Positions 8,042-14,514 of a DNA stretch of 22,389 nt are shown here, in pieces. The stretch's first letter is position 1; every line of letters begins with the position of its first letter. Source of the stretch: Pseudomonadota bacterium. Its GTDB lineage: Bacteria; Pseudomonadota; Gammaproteobacteria; Xanthomonadales; Xanthomonadaceae. The translations under genes were made by a program, and so were the position numbers. The DNA is taken from NCBI GenBank assembly GCA_023399815.1, contig JAEWOJ010000102.1, forward strand, positions 1 to 22,389, given 5' to 3'. The notes beneath the pieces are model-generated. The model was not told the DNA's origin. It did not search any database and saw only the letters and a list, made by a program, of their open reading frames with translations.

Positions 8042-10021
8042 ATGAGCGCCTTCGCCGACGACATCGCCGCCGACTTCATCCTCGAGGCCCAGGAAATCCT
8101 GGACCGCCTCGGCGAACAGCTGGTCACGCTGGAGCAGTCGCCCCAGGACAGCGACCAGCTCAACGCGGTGTTCCGCGGCTTCCACACGCTCAAGGGCGGC
8201 GCCGGCTTCCTCGGCATCAACGCCATGGTCGAGCTGTGCCACGCCGCCGAGGAAACCCTGGGCATGGCGCGCTCGGGCAAGGCGGTACTGCAGGCGCACC
8301 ACTTCGATGCCGCGCAACAGTCGCTGGACTGGCTGCAGGCCATGCTAGACGCAGTGTCGGCCGGCACCGATCCCCAGCACGCGCCGCCGGCGCTGATCGC
8401 GCTGTTCGACGTCGATGCGGCGCCGGCCCCGGTCGCCGCGCAGGTCGCGGCGGCGCCCGCCGCCGCCAGCGACCTGATCGACGAGGACGAATTCGAGGCC
8501 CTGCTCGACCAGCTGCATGGCGGCAGCGCGCCCGGCGCCAAGCCGGCGGCCACCGCGGCGCCGGCCAAGGCCAAGGGCGGCGATGACCTGATCAGCGAAG
8601 ACGAATTCGAGGCGCTGCTCGACGAACTGCATGGCGGCGCCGCCCCCGGCACCAAACCCGTTGCCGCCGCCCCGGTGGCCAAGGCCAAGGCCGGCGACGA
8701 CCTGATCGACGAGGACGAGTTCGAGGCCCTGCTCGACACCCTGCATGGCGGCGCCGCTCCCGGCGCCCGGCCCCTGCCGGCGACGTCCAGCGCCCCCGAG
8801 GCCCCGCCGCGCCCGGCTCCCCGCGCGGCCACGCCCGCGCCCGCGCCCGCCGCGCCCAAGGCAGCGGTCGAGCCCGAACAGACCGTGCGCGTGGACACCA
8901 AGCGCCTGGACGCCATCGTCAACCTGATCGGCGAACTGGTGCTGTCGCGCAACCGGCTCAAGACCCTGCGCGCACGGCTGAAGGACGAGGAACTCGACCG
9001 CGCCGTGTCCACGCTCGACATCGCCACCGCGCGCCTGCAGTCGGCGGTGATGCGCACCCGCATGCAGCCGGTGGGCAAGGTGTTCTCGCGCTTCCCCAAG
9101 GTCGCCCGCGACGTCGCCCGCAGCCTGAAGAAGGAAGTGGACCTGGAGCTGATCGGCGCCGAGACCGAGCTCGACCGCAACCTGGTCGAAGCCCTGGCCG
9201 ACCCGCTGGTGCACCTGGTCCGCAACGCCATCGACCACGGCATCGAGATGCCCGACCTGCGCGAGGCGCAGGGCAAGCCGCGCATGGGCCGCGTGCGCCT
9301 GTCGGCGCAGCAGGAAGGCGACTACGTCAGCATCGAGGTGCAGGACGACGGCGCCGGCATCGACCCCGAGCGGCTGCGCGCCAAGGCCCGCGAGAAGGGC
9401 CTGCTGGACCCGGAGGCCGCCGCGCGCCTGAGCAGCGAGGAATGCCTGCACCTGGTGTTCCTGCCCGGCTTCTCGACCAAGCAGGAAGTCACCGACATCT
9501 CCGGCCGCGGCGTCGGCATGGACGTGGTGCAGTCGCGCATCCGCGAGCTGAGCGGGCAGATCCAGATCCAGTCGGAGCTGGGCCGCGGCAGCCGTTTCCT
9601 GATCCGCGTGCCGCTGACCCTGGCGATCCTGCCGACCCTGCTGGTGCAGGCCGGCGAGGACATCTACGCGCTGCCACTGGCGCGCGTGATGGAAGTGCTG
9701 CACGCGCCGCGCACCTCGCTGGGCTGGTTCGACGGCCGCGCCGTGCTCGACCGCAAGTCGCACACGCTCGCGCTGGTGGACCTGCGCCAGTGGCTGGACG
9801 TGGAGGCGGCGCAGTCCACCCTGCTGACCATCGTCGTGCTGCAGATCGGCGAGGCCCGCTTCGGCCTGGTCGTGGACCAGGTGCGCGGCCGCGAGGAAGT
9901 GGTGATCAAGCCGCTGCCCAAGGCGCTGCGCGGCCTGAAGGGCTACGCCGGCGCCACCCTGATCGGCGACGGGCGCATGGCGCTGATCCTGGACGTGGAC
10001 GGCCTGCGCGGCCAGGAGTGA
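8042..10021 (+). CDS. cheA: Chemotaxis histidine kinase CheA (first copy) with tandem-repeat linker
   Basis: Hub kinase of the array, autophosphorylating in response to receptors and passing phosphate to CheY. The 659-residue product has an HPt domain (about 1-125) with phospho-His H48 in FHTLKGGAG. After it come a linker with three 38-residue repeats (144-244), a proline/alanine-rich stretch (245-275) and the P3 dimerisation domain (about 277-340). The P4 kinase domain carries the N box LVHLVRNAIDHG, G1 DDGAGID and G2 GRGVGMDVV, and a CheW-like P5 domain ends the protein (about 525-655). No globular P2 (CheY-binding) domain is visible; the repeats occupy its place and resemble the FliM CheY-binding peptide. 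cheA ends the cheY-cheZ-cheA run, and a strong hairpin element starts 10 bases after its stop. Confidence 0.96.
   Translation: MSAFADDIAADFILEAQEILDRLGEQLVTLEQSPQDSDQLNAVFRGFHTLKGGAGFLGINAMVELCHAAEETLGMARSGKAVLQAHHFDAAQQSLDWLQAMLDAVSAGTDPQHAPPALIALFDVDAAPAPVAAQVAAAPAAASDLIDEDEFEALLDQLHGGSAPGAKPAATAAPAKAKGGDDLISEDEFEALLDELHGGAAPGTKPVAAAPVAKAKAGDDLIDEDEFEALLDTLHGGAAPGARPLPATSSAPEAPPRPAPRAATPAPAPAAPKAAVEPEQTVRVDTKRLDAIVNLIGELVLSRNRLKTLRARLKDEELDRAVSTLDIATARLQSAVMRTRMQPVGKVFSRFPKVARDVARSLKKEVDLELIGAETELDRNLVEALADPLVHLVRNAIDHGIEMPDLREAQGKPRMGRVRLSAQQEGDYVSIEVQDDGAGIDPERLRAKAREKGLLDPEAAARLSSEECLHLVFLPGFSTKQEVTDISGRGVGMDVVQSRIRELSGQIQIQSELGRGSRFLIRVPLTLAILPTLLVQAGEDIYALPLARVMEVLHAPRTSLGWFDGRAVLDRKSHTLALVDLRQWLDVEAAQSTLLTIVVLQIGEARFGLVVDQVRGREEVVIKPLPKALRGLKGYAGATLIGDGRMALILDVDGLRGQE
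8471..8773 (+). repeat. Three 114-bp in-frame tandem repeats inside cheA
   Basis: Units begin at 8471, 8585 and 8699, exactly 114 bases (38 codons) apart; the third is cut short near 8773. Each encodes DLI[D/S]EDEFEALLD-x-LHGG, then an APG-x-[KR]P spacer rich in Ala/Pro/Lys. DNA identity between units is high, including the shared GACGAATTCGAGG core in units 1 and 2, which suggests recent or conversion-maintained duplication. The conserved 18-residue core against a drifting spacer suggests selection on the core. They correspond to residues 144-181, 182-219 and 220-244 of the protein. Confidence 0.95.
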
Positions 10022-10030
10022 CCCTTGAAG

Positions 10031-10240
10031 CCCCTCTCCCCCCGGGAGAGGGGTTGGGGTGAGGGTACGGGCGAAGCCTCGTGCGGCCAGACATCGTGGT
10101 GGCTTCGCCCGTACCCTCATCCGCCCCTTCGGGGCACCTCGCTTCGCGCCCCGGCCCGGTGCAGGGCACCGGGCATTCAGGCGCATGCGAGCCAGTGGCT
10201 CGCAAGCAATACGCCTTCTCCCCGGAAGGAGAAGGAAACC
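10031..10240. repeat. Palindromic intergenic repeat, copy 3 (large hairpin between cheA and motC)
   Basis: Same family as the copies at 1-272. CCCCTCTCCC at 10031-10040 pairs with 10044-10053. A 19-base arm (TGAGGGTACGGGCGAAGCC, 10060-10078) pairs perfectly with 10101-10119 across a 22-base loop. A 3' CTTCTCC/GGAGAAGG segment closes the element near 10215-10236. There is a roughly 70-base insertion-like stretch between about 10145 and 10212 that the other copies lack. Starting 10 bases after the cheA stop, it could terminate transcription or protect the cheYZA mRNA 3' end; no T tract follows, so classical intrinsic termination is unlikely. Confidence refers to the repeat, not to the proposed role. 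Confidence 0.85.
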
Positions 10241-10246
10241 ATCCGT

Positions 10247-10273
10247 TCAAGTACCCCACGCAAAAGCCGATAT
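10247..10273 (+). promoter_or_regulatory. FliA (sigma-28) promoter for motC
   Basis: TCAAGTAC at 10247-10254 and GCCGATAT at 10266-10273, separated by exactly 11 bases. The enterobacterial consensus is TAAAGTTT-N11-GCCGATAA. The -10 element differs from it only in its last base. Transcription would start about 7 bases beyond the -10 element, near 10280, while the motC ATG is at 10281, so the transcript should have almost no leader. Confidence 0.8.
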
Positions 10274-10280
10274 CCGTTAA

Positions 10281-11021
10281 ATGGACAGACTCAGCATCAT
10301 CGGACTCTTCCTCGCACTGGCCTCGCTGGTGGGCGGCAGCATCCTCAAGGGCGCCGGCCTGGCTTCGCTGTGGTCGCCCGCTGCGTTCGTCATCGTCATC
10401 ATCGGCACCATCGCCGCGATCCTGCTGCACACCTCGCCGGCGATCTTCCGCCACGCGTTCCGCATCGTCCGCTGGGTGGTGCAGCCGCCGGCCAGCGACC
10501 GCCAGGCGCTGATCCGGCAGATCGTCGACTGGAGCAACATCGCCCGCCGCCAGGGCCTGCTCGGCCTGGAACCGCAGGTGGACATGCAGGACGATCCGTT
10601 CCTGCGCAAGGGCCTGCAACTGCTGGTGGACGGCGTCGAGCCGGACACGATCCGGCACATGCTGGAGATCGAGCTCAGCGGCCAGGAACACCGCGACCTG
10701 GCCGCGGCCAGGGTGTTCGAGGGCATGGGCATCTACGCGCCGACCCTGGGCATCATCGGCGCGGTGCTGGGCCTGATCGCGGTGATGAAGAACCTGGCCG
10801 ACCCGAGCAAGCTCGGCCACGGCATCGCCGCCGCGTTCACCGCCACCATCTACGGCATCGCCTCGGCCAACCTGCTGTTCCTGCCGGTGTCGGCCAAGCT
10901 CAAGAGCGTGATCGCGCACAACAGCCGCGACCGCGAGATGATCATCGAAGGCCTGATCGCGATTGCCCAGGGCGAGAACCCGCGCAACATCGAGACCAGC
11001 CTGGCCGGGTTCGTGGGTTGA
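10281..11021 (+). CDS. motC: Flagellar stator protein MotC (MotA family)
   Basis: MotA-family stator subunit, forming with a MotB-type partner the ion channel that drives rotation. The 246-residue product has four hydrophobic segments: about 5-22, 33-51, 146-168 and 182-204. Between the second and third lies a cytoplasmic loop with the conserved ARRQGLLGLE. The functionally important prolines of MotA are at P154 (YAPTLG) and P202 (FLPVSAK). Its position next to motD and parC matches the Pseudomonas motCD arrangement, hence the symbol; motA is equally defensible. The start has no Shine-Dalgarno but sits at the predicted start point of a FliA promoter. The expected cheB neighbour of the Pseudomonas order is absent upstream. 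Confidence 0.94.
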   Translation: MDRLSIIGLFLALASLVGGSILKGAGLASLWSPAAFVIVIIGTIAAILLHTSPAIFRHAFRIVRWVVQPPASDRQALIRQIVDWSNIARRQGLLGLEPQVDMQDDPFLRKGLQLLVDGVEPDTIRHMLEIELSGQEHRDLAAARVFEGMGIYAPTLGIIGAVLGLIAVMKNLADPSKLGHGIAAAFTATIYGIASANLLFLPVSAKLKSVIAHNSRDREMIIEGLIAIAQGENPRNIETSLAGFVG

Positions 11022-11025
11022 CGCC

Positions 11026-11973
11026 ATGGCCCGCCGCAAGTCCCACGAGGAACACGCCAACCACGAGGCCTGGGCCATTCCCTACGCCGACCTGATGACG
11101 CTGCTGCTGGCGTTCTTCGTGGTGATGTACGCGATTTCCTCGATCAACGAAGGCAAGTACCGGGTCATGGCCGACGCCCTGACCACCGCCTTCGGCGGCG
11201 CGCCGCGCACCATCACCCAGGTGCAGGTCGGCAACAAGCAGGTGCAGGGCGGCGGCCACGACAGCCCGGCGGTGATCCGCGCGCCCAGCATGACCGGCGG
11301 CGCGATGTCCGACCCGACCCGGCTGCCGTCGATGGCCTCGCAGATGACCCAGCCGGTGTCGCTGCGCGACCGCGAGCACCTGCAGCGGGCCGAGCGCCAG
11401 CTCGGGCAGATCGCCGAGAAGCTGAGCCAGGCGCTGGCGCCGCTGGTCAGCCAGGGCGTGATCACCGTGCGCCGCACCGAGCTGTGGATCGAGGTGGAGA
11501 TCAACAGCGACATCCTGTTCCCCACCGGCTCGGCGACGCTGGAGGGCAGCGCCCGCCAGAGCCTGGGCACGCTGGCCGACGTGCTGCGGGACGTGCCCAA
11601 CGGCGTGCGCGTGGAAGGCCATACCGACAACATACCGATCGCCACCGCGCAGTACCCTTCCAACTGGGAACTGTCCGCCGCCCGCGCCGCCAGCGTGGTG
11701 CACCTGTTCGCCGACCACGGCGTGCAGCCGCAGCGCCTGGCGATGATGGGCTACGGCGAATTCCGCCCGCGCGAGAGCAACGCGCTGGCCGAGGGCCGCA
11801 ACCGCAACCGCCGGGTGATGGTCATCATCCTGGCCGACTCGGCCGCCAGCGCCGACGCCATGGCGACCGGCGCGACCACCGCGGCCGGAAACCCCACCGT
11901 GGACGGAGCCGACGCGCCGGCGCGTGCGTCCGGGCCGGCCCTGCCGGCCACCGCGATAGAAGGAGTGCACTGA
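11026..11973 (+). CDS. motD: Flagellar stator protein MotD (MotB family)
   Basis: MotB-family stator subunit that anchors the stator to peptidoglycan and contributes the ion-binding aspartate. The 315-residue product has a short charged N-terminus and a single membrane segment at about 20-40 with channel residue D22 (PYADLMTLLLAFF). A periplasmic linker follows, then an OmpA-like peptidoglycan-binding domain (about 155-270) with VEGHTDNIPI and AEGRNRNRRV. The last 45 residues are an Ala/Thr-rich tail of unknown role. The frame is open upstream to 10963, but ATG 11026, 4 bases after the motC stop, is where family similarity begins. Its stop overlaps the parC start by one base. It is the expected functional partner of the upstream motC product. 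Confidence 0.94.
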   Translation: MARRKSHEEHANHEAWAIPYADLMTLLLAFFVVMYAISSINEGKYRVMADALTTAFGGAPRTITQVQVGNKQVQGGGHDSPAVIRAPSMTGGAMSDPTRLPSMASQMTQPVSLRDREHLQRAERQLGQIAEKLSQALAPLVSQGVITVRRTELWIEVEINSDILFPTGSATLEGSARQSLGTLADVLRDVPNGVRVEGHTDNIPIATAQYPSNWELSAARAASVVHLFADHGVQPQRLAMMGYGEFRPRESNALAEGRNRNRRVMVIILADSAASADAMATGATTAAGNPTVDGADAPARASGPALPATAIEGVH

Positions 11974-12755
11974 TGCGTATCTGGGCCGTTGCCAACCAGA
12001 AGGGCGGCGTTGGCAAAACAACCTCCACGCTGGCATTGGGCCGCGGGCTGGCCGCCCTCGGCCACCGCGTGCTGCTGGTCGACCTCGACCCGCATGCCTC
12101 GCTGACCCGCGCCTTCGGCGTGCCGCTGGACCCGCCGCCGCAGGGCGTGCTGGAACTGTTCGCCACCCCGCCGGTGGAAATCGCCAGCCTCGCCCGCAGC
12201 AGCGACATCCCCGGCCTGGACTACTTGTGCGCGCAGGCCGCGCTGGCCACCCTGGAACGGCGCAGCGCCAACCAGCCCGGCCTGGGCCTGGCGCTGCAGC
12301 ACGCGCTGGCCCAGCACGGCGACCGCCACGACTACATCCTGCTCGACTGCGCGCCGACCCTGGGCCTGCTGATGATCAACGCGCTGGCCGCCGCCGACCG
12401 CCTGATCATCCCCACCCAGGCCGAGCCGCTGGCGCTGCACGGCCTGGAAGGCATGGTGCGGACCGGCGAGATGGTCGAGCGCTCGCGCCGCCGTCCGCTG
12501 CCGGTATCGATCCTGCCCACGCTGTTCGACCGCCGCACCCGCACCGGCAACGAGACCCTCAGGCAGATGCAGGACCGCTACGGCGAACGCGTGTGGGAAG
12601 ACGCCATCCCGGTCGATACCCGCATCAGCAGCCCGGCCACCCTGACCGCCCCGGCGCACGACGACAGCTACCCCGGACGCGGCCTGGCGGCCTATCGCCG
12701 GGCGCTGGAATGGCTGCGCGCCGAAGATGTCGCCCAGCTGGAGCGCGCAGCATGA
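11973..12755 (+). CDS. parC: Chemotaxis array-positioning ATPase ParC (ParA family)
   Basis: ParA-like ATPase. In Vibrio, ParC localises chemosensory arrays to the pole and distributes them at division, working through ParP. The 260-residue product has the deviant Walker A NQKGGVGKT at 8-16 and DLDPHASLT at 37-45. The segment LLDCAPTLGLLMINAL is typical of ParA/Soj proteins, as is PTQAEPLALHGLE. No N-terminal DNA-binding domain is present, unlike plasmid ParA regulators. The start at 11973 has AAGGAG 7 bases upstream, and the stop overlaps parP by 4 bases. The assignment as ParC, rather than chromosome-segregation ParA, rests on its place between motD and a ParP-like gene; there is no parB here. 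Confidence 0.9.
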   Translation: MRIWAVANQKGGVGKTTSTLALGRGLAALGHRVLLVDLDPHASLTRAFGVPLDPPPQGVLELFATPPVEIASLARSSDIPGLDYLCAQAALATLERRSANQPGLGLALQHALAQHGDRHDYILLDCAPTLGLLMINALAAADRLIIPTQAEPLALHGLEGMVRTGEMVERSRRRPLPVSILPTLFDRRTRTGNETLRQMQDRYGERVWEDAIPVDTRISSPATLTAPAHDDSYPGRGLAAYRRALEWLRAEDVAQLERAA

Positions 12756-13588
12756 ACGGCGTGGACGTGCTGGACGACTACCTCGGCGAACTGCTGCTCG
12801 ACGCGACGCTTCCTGCGCCGGCAGTCGCGCCAGTCGCCGTCGCCGAAGCGGTACCGGTGACGCCGCCTGCCGCTCCAATCGAAGTGGAGGCCGCGCCACC
12901 GCCGCCCGCCCCGCCGACGGCCGAGGTGGCTCCGGTCGCCCCCGCCATGCCCGCCCCGGCGCCGGCTCCGCCACGCCCCAGGGTCGAGGCCAGGCCCGCG
13001 CCGGCGGTTGCCGAAGCCGCACCGCCGCGCCCGGCTGCACCTGCGACCATGCCCCCGCCACCGGTCCCAACGCCGGCTGGCAACAACGTCTGGGCCGCGC
13101 TGCAGGCGCAGGCCCGCGAAGCGCACCAGCCCCAGCACCAGCAGCGCCGCGCCAGCGAGCGCGTCTCGCGCTGGCTGCGCCTGCGCTGCGGCACCCAGGC
13201 CTACGCGCTGGAGCTGCTGAAGGTGCAGGAAGTGGTGCTGCCGGTGCCGCTGCTGGGACTGCGGGGCACCGCCACCTCGGTGCTCGGCATCATGAACCTG
13301 CGCGGCCAGGTGGTGCCGGTCATCGACCTCGGCCTGCACCTGGGCTTCGCCCCGACCGGCGAGGACAGCCTGACCCGCATCGTCGTGCTCGAGGAGAAGG
13401 GCGAGGCCCTGGGCCTGCGCGTTTCCGCGGTCGAGGACGTGGCCAGCCTGACCGAATCGCAGATCGAGCCGCCCGACACCGCGCGCATCTGCCAGATCTC
13501 CAACACCCTGTTCCGCGGCGTGGCCCGCATCGGCCAGCAGCCGATGATCCTGCTCGATGCCTCCGAACTGCTGCAGTGCGAGCGCTGA
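12752..13588 (+). CDS. parP: ParP-like protein with C-terminal CheW domain
   Basis: The 278-residue product starts with a short conserved-looking segment, MNGVDVLDDYLGELLLD. It then has about 100 residues of almost pure Pro/Ala (20-110), a helical bridge (110-135) and a CheW-like domain (about 138-275) with VLGIMNLRGQVVPVIDL. In Vibrio, ParP links ParC to CheA and receptors through such a CheW-like AIF domain, and its N-terminal part contacts ParC (family knowledge). Coupling to parC by an ATGA overlap supports that role. It could alternatively act as a scaffold CheW, since no separate cheW is in the window. A GGAG lies 8 bases before the start. The Pro/Ala tract is low complexity and would vary among relatives. 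Confidence 0.86.
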   Translation: MNGVDVLDDYLGELLLDATLPAPAVAPVAVAEAVPVTPPAAPIEVEAAPPPPAPPTAEVAPVAPAMPAPAPAPPRPRVEARPAPAVAEAAPPRPAAPATMPPPPVPTPAGNNVWAALQAQAREAHQPQHQQRRASERVSRWLRLRCGTQAYALELLKVQEVVLPVPLLGLRGTATSVLGIMNLRGQVVPVIDLGLHLGFAPTGEDSLTRIVVLEEKGEALGLRVSAVEDVASLTESQIEPPDTARICQISNTLFRGVARIGQQPMILLDASELLQCER

Positions 13589-13639
13589 AAACCGGGGATG
13601 CGGGCCCCGCCCCGCCTCATGCCTCGCCCGGAAGGACCA

Positions 13640-13661
13640 GGCGCGGGGCGCTCCCCGCGCC
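13640..13661 (+). terminator. GC-rich hairpin after parP, possible terminator
   Basis: GGCGCGGGG at 13640-13648 pairs perfectly with CCCCGCGCC at 13653-13661 across a 4-base loop (CGCT), about 50 bases after the parP stop. No T tract follows, so it is at best a weak intrinsic terminator or an mRNA 3'-end stabiliser. The rest of 13589-13745 shows nothing else I can name. Confidence 0.4.
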
Positions 13662-13745
13662 CGCGGAGGCCGGTTCCACGGCTGCGGCGAATGGTCGCAT
13701 TCCGCGCACTGGGTCACGAATTCACATCGCCTTGAGCGGACGCCT

Positions 13746-13772
13746 TAAAGATCGTTCCACCTTTGCCGCTAA
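13746..13772 (+). promoter_or_regulatory. FliA (sigma-28) promoter for the STAS-cheY-cheA operon
   Basis: TAAAGATC at 13746-13753 and GCCGCTAA at 13765-13772 with an 11-base spacer. The -35 core TAAAG is perfect and the -10 element has one mismatch to GCCGATAA. Transcription would start near 13779, giving a leader of about 24 bases that contains GGAG (13794-13797) 5 bases before the ATG at 13803. Confidence 0.82.
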
Positions 13773-13802
13773 CTGGTCCAGTACCGTCTCTCCGGAGCAA
13801 CG

Positions 13803-14111
13803 ATGAGCACTGTGGCACTGGCGCAGGATCTCGGCATCGAGTCCACCAGCGAGCTGAAGCAACACCTGGCCCCGCACCTGGGCCAGAACGGCGCGTTGCG
13901 CTTGGACGCCAGCCAGGTGGGCCGCGTGCACACTGCCGCCATCCAGGTGCTGTGCGCCTTCGTCCTGGCCCGTCGCCAGGCCGGCCACGACACCGTCTTC
14001 GCCGACGCTACCGATACCTTCCGCGACGCCGCGCGCCTGCTCGGCGTCCTCCAGACCCTCGGTCTGGACGCAACCCCTGACAAATCGAATTCTGTGGAGA
14101 ACGTTGCATGA
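13803..14111 (+). CDS. STAS-domain protein of the chemotaxis operon
   Basis: A 102-residue single-domain protein with the beta/alpha pattern of STAS (anti-sigma-factor antagonist-like) proteins. It has GALRLDASQVGRVHTAAIQVL at 30-50 followed by an amphipathic helix and a C-terminal DTFRDAARLLGVLQTLGL. In phosphorylatable STAS proteins the loop usually reads D-S/T; here it is H43-T44, so T44 could still be a phosphosite but the preceding Asp is lost. STAS genes ahead of cheY-cheA are seen in Xanthomonadaceae and elsewhere (from memory); their role in chemotaxis is unclear. The gene is preceded by a FliA promoter and a good Shine-Dalgarno, and its stop overlaps the second cheY (ATGA), so it belongs to this signalling module. 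Confidence 0.85.
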   Translation: MSTVALAQDLGIESTSELKQHLAPHLGQNGALRLDASQVGRVHTAAIQVLCAFVLARRQAGHDTVFADATDTFRDAARLLGVLQTLGLDATPDKSNSVENVA

Positions 14112-14473
14112 GCGCTCGAATCCTGGTGGTGGACGACTCGGCGTCGATGCGCCAGATGGTGGCCTTCGCCCTCACCTCGGCCGGCTATACCGTCGAGGAG
14201 GCCGAAGACGGCGCCGTGGCCCTGGGCCGCGCCAAGGGCGCGAAGTTCAACGCGGTGGTCACCGACGTGAACATGCCGAACATGGACGGCATCTCGCTGA
14301 TCCGCGAACTGCGCCAGCTGCCGGACTACAAGTTCACCCCGATGCTGATGCTGACCACCGAGTCGGCCGCCGACAAGAAATCCGAAGGCAAGGCCGCCGG
14401 CGCCACCGGCTGGCTGGTCAAGCCGTTCAACCCGGAACAGCTGGTCGCCACCGTCCAGAAAGTCCTGGGCTGA
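14108..14473 (+). CDS. cheY: Second CheY-type response regulator
   Basis: Single receiver domain of 121 residues with D9-D10, phospho-acceptor D53 (VVTDVNMPNMDG), T83 and K105 (LVKPF). It has no output domain. It differs clearly from the first CheY and more resembles CheY proteins paired with receptor-rich cheA clusters. The start at 14108 overlaps the STAS stop and has GGAG at 14096-14099, 8 bases upstream. The partner kinase is probably the adjacent second cheA, 41 bases downstream. Whether it binds the motor or acts as a phosphate sink cannot be told from sequence. Confidence 0.95.
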   Translation: MSARILVVDDSASMRQMVAFALTSAGYTVEEAEDGAVALGRAKGAKFNAVVTDVNMPNMDGISLIRELRQLPDYKFTPMLMLTTESAADKKSEGKAAGATGWLVKPFNPEQLVATVQKVLG

Positions 14474-14514
14474 TCGCCCTCCCCTGCCCCGAACCCCGAC
14501 CGGATAGCGCGCCG

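Noticed and set aside
8471..8773. CRISPR-like regular spacing in the cheA repeats.
   Set aside because: Units are contiguous, in frame, translated, and the spacers are themselves similar; there is no repeat/unique-spacer structure.
10963..11025. Longer motD start inside motC.
   Set aside because: The MotB-type N-terminus begins at 11026, and the extension is an out-of-frame reading of motC.
13589..13745. Possible small gene between parP and the FliA promoter.
   Set aside because: Short open frames exist but lack a ribosome site and any recognisable sequence.
14104..14514. Upstream extension of the second cheA frame over the second cheY.
   Set aside because: The extra residues overlap cheY in another frame and show no family similarity; conserved CheA sequence begins at 14515.
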